NCBI GenBank assembly: GCA_020161965.1
Contig: JAIUNH010000183.1
Coordinates: forward strand, 1 to 7,453
From: Pseudomonadota bacterium
GTDB lineage: Bacteria > Pseudomonadota > Alphaproteobacteria > CACIAM-22H2
Length of the DNA stretch: 7,453 nt
Reading direction: 5' to 3'
The position numbers and the translations under genes were made by a program. Each line of letters starts with the position of its first letter. The stretch's first letter is position 1. Under the pieces are notes generated by a model that worked only from the letters and a program-made list of their open reading frames with translations, ran no database searches and was not told where the DNA came from. This document shows positions 1 to 5,543 of this stretch, piece after piece.

Positions 1-503
1 CAGGGCTGGCTCATCGGAAAATTCCACGGCGAGAACGCGGCGACCGCGCCGATCGGCTGGTGATGGACGATATAGCGAATGCCCTGTTCGCTGGGGATGA
101 CGCGGCCATAGAGGCGAACCGCTTCGCCCGCGTCCCACTCGAAGAACTCGCAGCCGCGAATGACTTCGAGCCGCGCTTGCGCGATCGGCTTGCCGTGTTC
201 GCGGGTGATCGACTGAGCGATGTCTTCCTGCCGTTCGCGCATCAGGGCGGCGGCGCGACACAAAACGGCGGCGCGTTTATGCGGGGAGGTGCGGCTCCAC
301 AGCGCGAAGCCTTTGGTGGCGGCGGCGAGCGCGTCGTCGAGATCGGCCTTGGTCGCGATCGGGCAGCGCCCGATTTCGGTTTCGTCGGCGGGATTGAGAA
401 TGGGCAGCGTGTCGGATGTTTTGCGCCACTTGCCGTCGATATAAAGCCCGATTTCGGGATAGGCCGGCATCTTCGCGGTGCTCCTGTTCGCCTCGATTGG
501 CAT
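1..503 (-). CDS. NAD(P)-dependent aldehyde dehydrogenase, N-terminal part (truncated by window)
   Basis: The reverse strand reads open from an ATG at 503 to the window edge, giving 167 codons of a protein that normally has about 480-500 residues. The segment matches the N-terminal half of the NAD-binding domain of the aldehyde dehydrogenase superfamily: a YIDGKW start (residues 21-26), an NPAD segment (37-40), an EHGKP motif (102-106) and FSPWNFP (157-163). Asn161 in PWNFP is the conserved oxyanion-hole residue of the family. The catalytic Cys and Glu lie beyond the window. The enzyme would oxidise an aldehyde to an acid in the cytoplasm. The motifs look closest to succinate-semialdehyde dehydrogenase-type members, but the substrate is not determined. 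A second in-frame ATG at 470 has an AGGAG about 10 nt upstream and could be the real start; YIDGKW would then begin near residue 10, usual for the family. It is divergent from the LysR gene, its probable regulator. Confidence 0.9.
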   Translation of the reverse strand, partial: MPIEANRSTAKMPAYPEIGLYIDGKWRKTSDTLPILNPADETEIGRCPIATKADLDDALAAATKGFALWSRTSPHKRAAVLCRAAALMRERQEDIAQSITREHGKPIAQARLEVIRGCEFFEWDAGEAVRLYGRVIPSEQGIRYIVHHQPIGAVAAFSPWNFPMSQP

Positions 504-552
504 GGATTGTCCCGCTGCCGGGTTTGAGAGACTAGACGGAATTTTCGGATTG

Positions 553-575
553 ATTGATAGTCCTGGCCTATGAAT
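553..575. promoter_or_regulatory. Candidate LysR-type regulator binding site
   Basis: An imperfect inverted repeat has arms ATTGATAG and CTATGAAT (7 of 8 positions complementary) around a 7-nt centre. The inner part is ATAG-N7-CTAT, which fits the T-N11-A rule for LysR-family sites. It overlaps the LysR start codon (570-572) and is centred about 61 nt upstream of the divergent aldehyde dehydrogenase ATG at 503. It could therefore serve both autoregulation and control of the divergent gene. This is inferred from symmetry and position only. Confidence 0.45.
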
Positions 576-1496
576 GTCGAGTTACGCCATTTGCGCGGTT
601 TCATGGCCGTCGCCGAAGCGGGCGCCTTCCGCCGGGCGGCGGAGCGCCTGCGCATCAGCCAGCCCGCTTTGTCGGCGCTGATCCGCGATCTGGAGCAGCA
701 AGTCGGCGTATCGTTGTTCGACCGCACGACACGCCGGGTGGAGATGACCCAGGCCGGGCGCGAATTCATGCCCCAGGCGGAAAAGCTGCTCGCCGATATC
801 GACGCGTCGTTGCGCGGCCTCACCGATCTTGCCCAGCGCCGCAAGGGGCAGGTGACCGTCGCTTGCGCGCCGCTGCTGGGCAGCGTGTTGCTGCCGGGCT
901 TGATCGCCGCCTTCACGCGCGCGTATCCAGGTGTCCGGGTTTCGTTGATCGATGCGGGCACGGATATGATCGTCGACAAGGTGCGCGGCGGCGAAGCCGA
1001 TCTGGGGATCGGCACGTTCGCAGCGGGGGAGGCGGGGGTTTCGCAAACCCGCCTGATGCACGACACGCTGATGGTGTTCGCACCGGCGACGGAGACGGGT
1101 GCGCGCAAGCGCCGTTCGACGACCTGGGCGGAAATCGCCGATGCGCCGCTGATCGCGTTGACCCGCGAAAGCGGCTTGCGCGCCCTTGTCGAAATGGGGT
1201 TCGGCGGTTTGGGGCGGCCGGCACGCCCGGCCTATGAAGTCTCGCATGTCACGACGGCGGTGGCGCTGGTCGAAGCGGGGCTTGGCATCGCCGTGCTGCC
1301 CGCGATCGCGCGCAAGATCGCGCATGATCGGCGCGTTACGCTGAAGGAACTGCGCGGGCCGCAAGTCGGGCGCGATATCAGCCTGATCGCCGCGGCCGGC
1401 CGTTCGTTGACGCCGGCGGCGGCGGCGTTCACGGCTTTGGCGCGCGCGAACGCGGCGAAGGCTTTGGCGCATGGCGGGGCGGGGGATCGCAAGTGA
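570..1496 (+). CDS. LysR-family transcriptional regulator
   Basis: The 308-residue product has typical LysR length and layout. Residues 1-60 form the winged helix-turn-helix (MNVELRHLRGFMAVAEAGAF, then RAAERLRISQPALSALIRDLEQQVG and LFDRTTRRVEMTQAG). A linker helix runs to about residue 90. From about 92 (GQVTVACAPLLGSVLLPGL) there is a periplasmic-binding-protein-like effector domain, with GEADLGIG near 140 and VEAGLGIAVLPA near 240. It is a cytoplasmic DNA-binding regulator, probably tetrameric, responding to a small ligand. The ATG at 570 places the HTH at the usual distance; the ribosome-binding site is weak. Divergent placement next to the aldehyde dehydrogenase is the classic LysR arrangement and suggests that gene as target. 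The 3' end overlaps the next gene by 4 nt (GTGA), implying translational coupling. The effector is unknown. Confidence 0.95.
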   Translation: MNVELRHLRGFMAVAEAGAFRRAAERLRISQPALSALIRDLEQQVGVSLFDRTTRRVEMTQAGREFMPQAEKLLADIDASLRGLTDLAQRRKGQVTVACAPLLGSVLLPGLIAAFTRAYPGVRVSLIDAGTDMIVDKVRGGEADLGIGTFAAGEAGVSQTRLMHDTLMVFAPATETGARKRRSTTWAEIADAPLIALTRESGLRALVEMGFGGLGRPARPAYEVSHVTTAVALVEAGLGIAVLPAIARKIAHDRRVTLKELRGPQVGRDISLIAAAGRSLTPAAAAFTALARANAAKALAHGGAGDRK

Positions 1497-2062
1497 CCCG
1501 CGCGTGGCAACGCATGTTGTCGGGGCGGCGGCTCGATCTGCTCGATCCGTCGCCGCTGGATATCGAGATCGAGGATATCGCGTTGGGCCTGTCGCGCGTC
1601 GCGCGCTGGAACGGCCAGACGACCGGCGCGCATGGTTTCTCGGTCGCGCAGCATTCGCTGCTGGTGCTCGATATTTTCGACGCGGCGATGACGCGCCCGA
1701 CGCGCGAGATGCGCCGGGCCGCGTTGCTGCACGACGGCAGCGAGTTCGTGACCGCCGATCTGATCACGCCGTTCAAGGCGGTGATCGGCGATTCCTATAA
1801 ATCGCTGGAGAAGCGTGTGCAGGCGGCGGTGCATTTGCGGTTCGGCTTGCCCGCACGCTTGCCGGAGGAATGGACGCTGGCGATCAAGCGCGCGGATCGT
1901 GAGTCCGCCTATATCGAAGCGGTGGCGCTGGCCGGCTTTACCGAGCCGGAAGCGCGCAAGGTTTTCGCCTTCCGCCGCACGCCGCATGTCGCCACGCTGA
2001 AAGCGTGGTCGGCCGAGGAAGCGCGCGAGCGGTTTTTGGCGAAATTCGCGAAGCTCGCTTAG
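1493..2062 (+). CDS. HD-domain phosphohydrolase, YfbR 5'-nucleotidase-like
   Basis: This 189-residue protein carries the metal-binding signature of HD hydrolases: His54 (VAQHS), His80-Asp81 (LLHDGSE) and Asp135 (IKRADRESAY). It also has an Arg-Trp pair at 38-39 and Glu84 three residues after the HD pair, followed by a TADLITPFK segment. From memory, E. coli YfbR has the same set (Arg-Trp, His, HD, Glu, Asp) in the same order with near-identical spacing. YfbR is a metal-dependent deoxyribonucleoside 5'-monophosphatase, so phosphate-ester hydrolysis of a nucleotide-like substrate is the best guess; the substrate here is not established. The GTG start at 1493 overlaps the LysR stop in GTGA, and the opening MTRAWQRMLSGRRLDLLDP follows at once. 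The gene converges on a leftward gene with overlapping stop codons. Its functional link to the LysR regulator is unclear. Confidence 0.85.
   Translation: MTRAWQRMLSGRRLDLLDPSPLDIEIEDIALGLSRVARWNGQTTGAHGFSVAQHSLLVLDIFDAAMTRPTREMRRAALLHDGSEFVTADLITPFKAVIGDSYKSLEKRVQAAVHLRFGLPARLPEEWTLAIKRADRESAYIEAVALAGFTEPEARKVFAFRRTPHVATLKAWSAEEARERFLAKFAKLA
2059..2062. other. Overlapping stop codons of convergent genes
   Basis: The four bases TTAG hold TAG (2060-2062) ending the rightward HD gene and TAA (2061-2059, reverse strand) ending the leftward barrel-protein gene. No intergenic space or terminator hairpin is visible between them, so transcripts from either side must read at least some way into the other gene. 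Confidence 0.9.
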
Positions 2063-2757
2063 CCTTTCGGCAGATCGTTGCGGTCGATCGTCGCCTGCAA
2101 CGCGTAGAATCCGGCTTCGAACGGGCCGACCGCGCCGCTCGCTTCCAGCGTCTTGTCGGCGAGCGCCGTGCGGCAGTACTCGGCGAATTTCGCGTCGTCG
2201 CCCCAGCCTTCGACGATCACGATCCAGCGGGGCACGCGATTGGCGACACCGCGCGCTTTTTCTTCCGCGTTCACCACGGCGCTGGCATCGGCATCGGCGC
2301 GCAGCAGATGGGCGCCGGCGATAAAGCCCTGGCGCGCGATCTCCGGCAGGATCGTTTCGGCCAGCGCTTTGTGGTGTTCTTCGGCGCGCGTCGGCTCGAC
2401 GTCGTAGCGCAACGTCAGCGCCAAGCCGCCTTGGCCCGAACCGAAACTCGCCCCCACGCCGCAGATCGAGCGCGCGACATTGCGGAAATGCTTCACGGTG
2501 GACACCGTCCACGGCGTGGGGCTTTGCAGCCGCGCGTGATATTCGGGGCCGGTCACATCGCCATGTGTTTGCGCTTCGTAGAGATTGAAGAATTCGAGGT
2601 TCGCGTCGCGCGCCACATAACGGCGGCCACGCAGGAAGCCCGGGATGGCGACGCGCTCGGGCATATGTTCGGTGCCGTGCCACGCATAGAACTCGTCGCG
2701 GCCCTCGGGGGCGAGGTCGTGCCAGATCGCGACGGCGCCAAGTCCAACCAAACTCAT
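2059..2757 (-). CDS. Uncharacterised protein, probable dimeric alpha/beta-barrel fold
   Basis: The product is 232 residues with no signal peptide or membrane segment. Two similar halves are suggested. One has a strand near GLGAVAIWHDL (5-15), a helix with FYAWHGTEHMPERV (23-36) and GFLRGRRYVA (40-49). The other begins at LALTLRYDV (112-120), with a helix (about 124-142), GFIAGAHLLRAD (144-155) and RWIVIVEGW (177-185). This pattern, with a His-rich WHxxEHxPER helix, resembles EthD/antibiotic-monooxygenase-like dimeric alpha/beta-barrel proteins, in which two ferredoxin-like halves pair. No reaction can be assigned. The ATG at 2757 is preferred because GGAG lies about 6 nt upstream and the conserved-looking sequence starts there; an in-frame upstream ATG at 2883 would run through AT-rich operator DNA. 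The gene is divergent from the IclR gene and shares its control region, so it is probably part of the same regulon. Confidence 0.75.
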   Translation of the reverse strand: MSLVGLGAVAIWHDLAPEGRDEFYAWHGTEHMPERVAIPGFLRGRRYVARDANLEFFNLYEAQTHGDVTGPEYHARLQSPTPWTVSTVKHFRNVARSICGVGASFGSGQGGLALTLRYDVEPTRAEEHHKALAETILPEIARQGFIAGAHLLRADADASAVVNAEEKARGVANRVPRWIVIVEGWGDDAKFAEYCRTALADKTLEASGAVGPFEAGFYALQATIDRNDLPKG

Positions 2758-2804
2758 CGTTTTCTCCGCGTTTCTTAGGATCGTGAAGCGTGATGCTCTA
2801 AAAA

Positions 2805-2837
2805 TGATATTGCATTCCAGTTTGGAATTCAGTATCA
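2805..2837. promoter_or_regulatory. 33-bp imperfect palindrome, candidate IclR-family operator
   Basis: The left arm TGATATTGCATTCCA (2805-2819) and right arm TGGAATTCAGTATCA (2823-2837) are complementary at 13 of 15 positions around a 3-nt centre, GTT. The innermost ATTCCA/TGGAAT is perfect. A-rich and T-rich flanks continue the symmetry partly outward. It lies in the 128-bp divergent gap between the barrel-protein and IclR genes. IclR-family proteins bind palindromes of this general type, often including TTCCA/TGGAA halves. Autoregulation of the IclR operon and control of the divergent gene are inferred. Confidence 0.65.
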
Positions 2838-2849
2838 ATTTTTCATAAT
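2822..2849 (+). promoter_or_regulatory. Candidate sigma-70-type promoter for the IclR operon
   Basis: A TTGGAA -35-like hexamer (2822-2827) and a CATAAT -10-like hexamer (2844-2849) are separated by 16 bp, about 36 nt upstream of the IclR ATG. The -35 element lies inside the right arm of the palindrome, so a bound regulator would cover it, which fits autorepression. The match is moderate and untested. Confidence 0.4.
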
Positions 2850-2885
2850 CGTTCTGGGAAACCGCCCGCCACCAACGAGACATTT

Positions 2886-3686
2886 ATGACGGTCAACGCG
2901 GTCGAACGCTGTCTTGCGATCATCGAGGTTCTGGCCGGCGAGGCCGAGCCGATGGAGCTGTCCGAGCTCGCGCGCCGCGTCGAACTGCCGCCCAGTGCCG
3001 GTCACCGTATTCTCGCGACGTTGATGGCGCGCGGCTGGGTGGTGCAGGACCCCGCGACGCAAAGCTACGCGCTGTCCTTGCGCCTCAGCACGCTCGCTTT
3101 CCGCAACCTCGACGCGCGCGCCGTGCCCGATGTGGTGCAGGCCGTGCTCGATCGTTTGGCCAAGCGCACCCACGAATATTGCCGCTTGGCGATCGTCGAA
3201 GGCGAAGACCTCGTTTGGGTCGCGCGCGCGCAAGGCGCCCCGCCGGGCCTGCGCTACGACCCCGATATGGGGCAGGAGATCGTGTTGCACGCGACCGCCA
3301 ACGGCAAAGCCTGGTTGTCGACGCTGCCCGAAAGCGAAGCCTTGCGCATCGTCTGCGCGCGCGGCTTCAAGGCGCGGCGCCCGCTCGGTCCGCGCGCGGT
3401 GAACGACGTCGAAGGGTTTCGCCGCGAATTGGCGCACGCGCGCGACGGCGGCTACGCCAAAGCGGTGGACGAGGCGGAGACGGGGACGGCGGCGTTGGCC
3501 GTGCCGTTTTTCGCGGGTCTCGATCCCCAATCACCGGTCGCGGGCACGATCAGCGTCGCCGGCCCGATCCTGCGTATAGCACCTGCGCGCTATGCCGATC
3601 TCGCCGACGCGTTGAAAGCCGCATCGCACGAAATCGCGGAGATCTGGCCGCTGCGCATCCGCCAACGCGACATGGCGCCCGCATGA
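2886..3686 (+). CDS. IclR-family transcriptional regulator
   Basis: The 266-residue product has both IclR domains. Residues 4-65 are the winged helix-turn-helix (AVERCLAIIEVLAGEAEPMELSELARRVELPPSAGHRILATLMARGWV). From about 80 to 255 is the GAF-like ligand-binding domain, with the family hallmark HATANGKAWLS (135-145), GYAKAVDEAETG (189-200) and ALAVPFF (203-209). It is a cytoplasmic regulator that would bind a small metabolite, usually a substrate or intermediate of the pathway it controls. The ATG at 2886 puts the HTH right at the N-terminus, as is normal; the ribosome-binding site (a GAG 7 nt upstream) is weak. The gene overlaps the first permease gene by ATGA, so regulator and transporter should be co-expressed. 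The palindrome just upstream is its likely own operator. It probably governs the transporter operon and perhaps the divergent barrel-protein gene. Confidence 0.95.
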   Translation: MTVNAVERCLAIIEVLAGEAEPMELSELARRVELPPSAGHRILATLMARGWVVQDPATQSYALSLRLSTLAFRNLDARAVPDVVQAVLDRLAKRTHEYCRLAIVEGEDLVWVARAQGAPPGLRYDPDMGQEIVLHATANGKAWLSTLPESEALRIVCARGFKARRPLGPRAVNDVEGFRRELAHARDGGYAKAVDEAETGTAALAVPFFAGLDPQSPVAGTISVAGPILRIAPARYADLADALKAASHEIAEIWPLRIRQRDMAPA

Positions 3687-4435
3687 GTGCCGCCTTCGCC
3701 CGTATCCGCGAGCCGTTGCTGTGGTTCGCCGGCCTGTTGCTGCTGTGGGAACTGGTCGTGCGCGTGTTCGCATTGCCGACCTTCGTGCTGCCGGCCCCGT
3801 CGAATTTCCTGATGCGCGTGGTCAACGAGTATCCGCGCTTCGTCACGCATGGCCTCATCACCACGCGCCTGATCATCTACGGCTTCGTTGCGGGCGCCGT
3901 GCCGGGCTTGATCCTCGCCTATCTGATCGCGAATTCGCGGCGCTGTGAAATGCTGCTCTATCCGCTGGTCGTGTTCATCCAGGGCCTGCCCAAGATCACG
4001 CTGGCGCCGATGATGCTCGTGTGGTTCGGCTACGCCGATTTCCCCAAGATCCTGCTGACGGCGCTGATCACCTTCTTCCCCGTGCTGGTCGATAGCGTGG
4101 CGGGGTTCAAGGCGGCGGATCGGCGCCTGTTCTATTTAAGCCGCTCGATGAACGCGTCGTGGTTCCAGACCTTCCGCTACATCGAATTGCCGGCGGCCGC
4201 ACCCGCGATCTTCTCCGGCTTCAAGACCACGATCGTCATCGCGGTGACCGTCGTCATCGTCGTCGAGTGGATGAACTCGAATAACGGGCTTGGCTACATC
4301 GTGCTGCGCGCGATGGACAACAAGGATACGCCGCTGATCTTCGCCACGCTGGTCGTCGCGTCGGCGATCGGTGTGGCGTTGAGCTACGCGATGGCGTCGC
4401 TCGAGAAGTTGCTGCTGCCTTGGCGGCGCAAATGA
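3683..4435 (+). CDS. ABC transporter permease 1 (NitT/TauT type)
   Basis: The ATG at 3683 sits in the ATGA overlap with the IclR stop and gives a 250-residue inner-membrane protein. Hydrophobic spans lie at about 12-30, 60-83, 88-112, 120-140, 182-196 and 218-238, a plausible six-helix permease. The LPTFVLPAPS start (31-40) and the cytoplasmic EAA loop (about 152-179, with FQTFRYIELPAA) mark it as a BPD-type permease of the nitrate/taurine/alkanesulfonate group. The glycine normally present in the EAA loop is Asn157 here. The protein would form half of the transmembrane channel and contact the ATPase through the EAA loop. A second, clearly related permease gene lies downstream, so a heterodimeric channel is likely. 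The open frame extends upstream to 3179 in another phase of the IclR gene, but residues before 3683 are not permease-like. Confidence 0.93.
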   Translation: MSAAFARIREPLLWFAGLLLLWELVVRVFALPTFVLPAPSNFLMRVVNEYPRFVTHGLITTRLIIYGFVAGAVPGLILAYLIANSRRCEMLLYPLVVFIQGLPKITLAPMMLVWFGYADFPKILLTALITFFPVLVDSVAGFKAADRRLFYLSRSMNASWFQTFRYIELPAAAPAIFSGFKTTIVIAVTVVIVVEWMNSNNGLGYIVLRAMDNKDTPLIFATLVVASAIGVALSYAMASLEKLLLPWRRK

Positions 4436-4456
4436 ACCAACCAACGAAGTTCAACG

Positions 4457-4463
4457 AAGGAGG
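4457..4463 (+). promoter_or_regulatory. Strong Shine-Dalgarno site of the binding-protein gene
   Basis: AAGGAGG lies 5 nt before the ATG at 4469. It is much the strongest ribosome-binding site in the window, where most other starts have weak ones. This fits the need for excess binding protein over membrane subunits. It partly overlaps the second copy of a CAACGAAG direct repeat (4442-4449 and 4452-4459). Confidence 0.85.
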
Positions 4464-4468
4464 AAACA

Positions 4469-5467
4469 ATGAATAAGTTCACGAAACTCGCCGCTGTGGC
4501 GGCCGGCCTTGTGCTGGCGTCGGCGGCTTCGGCGGTCGCCGCCGAAAAGCTGACGCTGACGATGAACTGGCGCGCTGACTCGGCGCATCTGGGCTTCGCG
4601 ATGGCGCAGAAGAATGGCTATTACGCCGCCGAAGGCCTGGAAGTCGTGCTGCAGGAAGGTCGCGGTTCCGGTGTGGCCGCCCAGCTCGTCGCGACGGGGC
4701 AGAGCGATCTGGGCCTCGCCGATGCGGGTGCGATCCTCAACGCCGCGTCGAAGGGTGCGCCGATCAAGATCGTCTCGACGATTTGGAAGGCCGGTCAGTT
4801 CGGCATCAACTTCCTCGACAAGTCGGGCATCAAGACCGCGAAGGACCTCGCTGGCAAGAAGATCGCCGTCGCGCCGGGTGCGGCTGTGGTGCCGCTCGTG
4901 CCGTTGTTCCTGAAGGCGAACGGCGTGGCCGAATCCTCGGTCACGATCGTTTCGGCCGCCCAGGCCGCGAGCCTCGGCCTGCTGACCTCGGGCGGCGTCG
5001 ACGCCGTCGCGGAAACGCCGGAGAACATCGTGGTGCCGCTGGCCGCACAAGGTCAGAAGGCCAGCGTGATTTACTTCTACGACAACGGCGTGCCGCTGAT
5101 CAGCTTGAGCCTCGTCGCGCGCGACGACAAGCTGGCCGCCCGTCCGGACGTCTACAAGAAGTTCGTCGCCGCCACGGCGAAGGGCTGGGAAGCGGCGATC
5201 AAGGATCCGTCGGCTTCGGTGGACGCGCTGAAGGGTCTGTTCCCCGACATGGAAAAGTCGAAGGAAGATCTGCTGAAGGGTGCCGTCTATAGCTTCGCGT
5301 CGGTTTGCCCGGCGGGCAAGGGCGACACGATCGGCGCCACCAAGCCGGAAGTTTGGCAGAAGACCTACGAGGTGATGACCACCGCGATGGGCTTCCCGAC
5401 CGACAAGCCGATCACCAACTACTACACCAACGCCTATCTGCCGGCGACGCCGGTTCTCTGCCCGTAA
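4469..5467 (+). CDS. ABC transporter periplasmic substrate-binding protein (NMT1/THI5-like)
   Basis: The 332-residue product opens with a Sec signal peptide: Asn-Lys-Phe-Thr-Lys, a hydrophobic core (about 8-20) and a likely cleavage after AVAA near residue 25. The mature part begins LTLTMNWRADSAHLGFAMAQKNGYYAAEGLEV, characteristic of the NMT1/THI5-like group of binding proteins. Further family-type segments are GQSDLGLADAGAIL, TAKDLAGKKIAVAPG and TSGGVDAVAETPENIV. It should capture the substrate in the periplasm and deliver it to the two permeases. The eukaryotic THI5 cysteine-rich active-site motif is absent, so this is a transport protein. Its only cysteines, Cys280 and Cys331, may form a disulfide tying down the C-terminus. 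Family members bind pyrimidines, riboflavin, taurine, nitrate and aromatic compounds, so the ligand stays open. A strong hairpin follows the stop codon. Confidence 0.93.
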   Translation: MNKFTKLAAVAAGLVLASAASAVAAEKLTLTMNWRADSAHLGFAMAQKNGYYAAEGLEVVLQEGRGSGVAAQLVATGQSDLGLADAGAILNAASKGAPIKIVSTIWKAGQFGINFLDKSGIKTAKDLAGKKIAVAPGAAVVPLVPLFLKANGVAESSVTIVSAAQAASLGLLTSGGVDAVAETPENIVVPLAAQGQKASVIYFYDNGVPLISLSLVARDDKLAARPDVYKKFVAATAKGWEAAIKDPSASVDALKGLFPDMEKSKEDLLKGAVYSFASVCPAGKGDTIGATKPEVWQKTYEVMTTAMGFPTDKPITNYYTNAYLPATPVLCP

Positions 5468-5475
5468 TCGGGTTT

Positions 5476-5521
5476 TCCGGCGGCGCGGGGAGCTACCTTT
5501 CCGCGCCGCCGGATCCGTTTT
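5476..5521 (+). terminator. GC-rich hairpin with short T tract after the binding-protein gene
   Basis: CCGGCGGCGCGG (5477-5488) pairs perfectly with CCGCGCCGCCGG (5501-5512), and T5476-A5513 extends the stem outward. The 12-nt interior can add G-U, G-U, A-U and G-C pairs, leaving a CUAC loop. Four T residues follow at 5518-5521, separated from the stem by CCG. It starts 9 nt after the stop codon and ends about 22 nt before permease 2. It could be a partial (leaky) intrinsic terminator or a 3' stabiliser of the binding-protein mRNA; the short, displaced T run argues against full termination. Confidence 0.7.
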
Positions 5522-5543
5522 CAGATCGAGCGAACGTCCCGGT

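Noticed and set aside
60..527. A 155-codon rightward open frame over the aldehyde dehydrogenase
   Set aside because: The reverse strand reads clear aldehyde dehydrogenase motifs such as PWNFP and EHGKP across the same bases.
1232..2683. A 483-codon reverse-strand open frame across the LysR, HD and barrel-protein genes
   Set aside because: It spans three well-supported genes in a different phase, is low in complexity and Arg-rich, and resembles no family; it is a by-product of high GC.
2758..2883. N-terminal extension of the barrel protein to an ATG at 2883
   Set aside because: The extra 42 codons would translate the palindrome and AT-rich control region, while the ATG at 2757 has a good ribosome-binding site.
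3179..3682. N-terminal extension of permease 1 within the IclR gene
   Set aside because: The extension is Arg-rich shadow sequence in another frame; the ATGA overlap at 3683 gives a normal-length permease.
4442..4459. Direct repeat CAACGAAG twice at 10-nt spacing before the binding-protein gene
   Set aside because: Only two short copies, one running into the Shine-Dalgarno site; too little to call an operator or a functional repeat.
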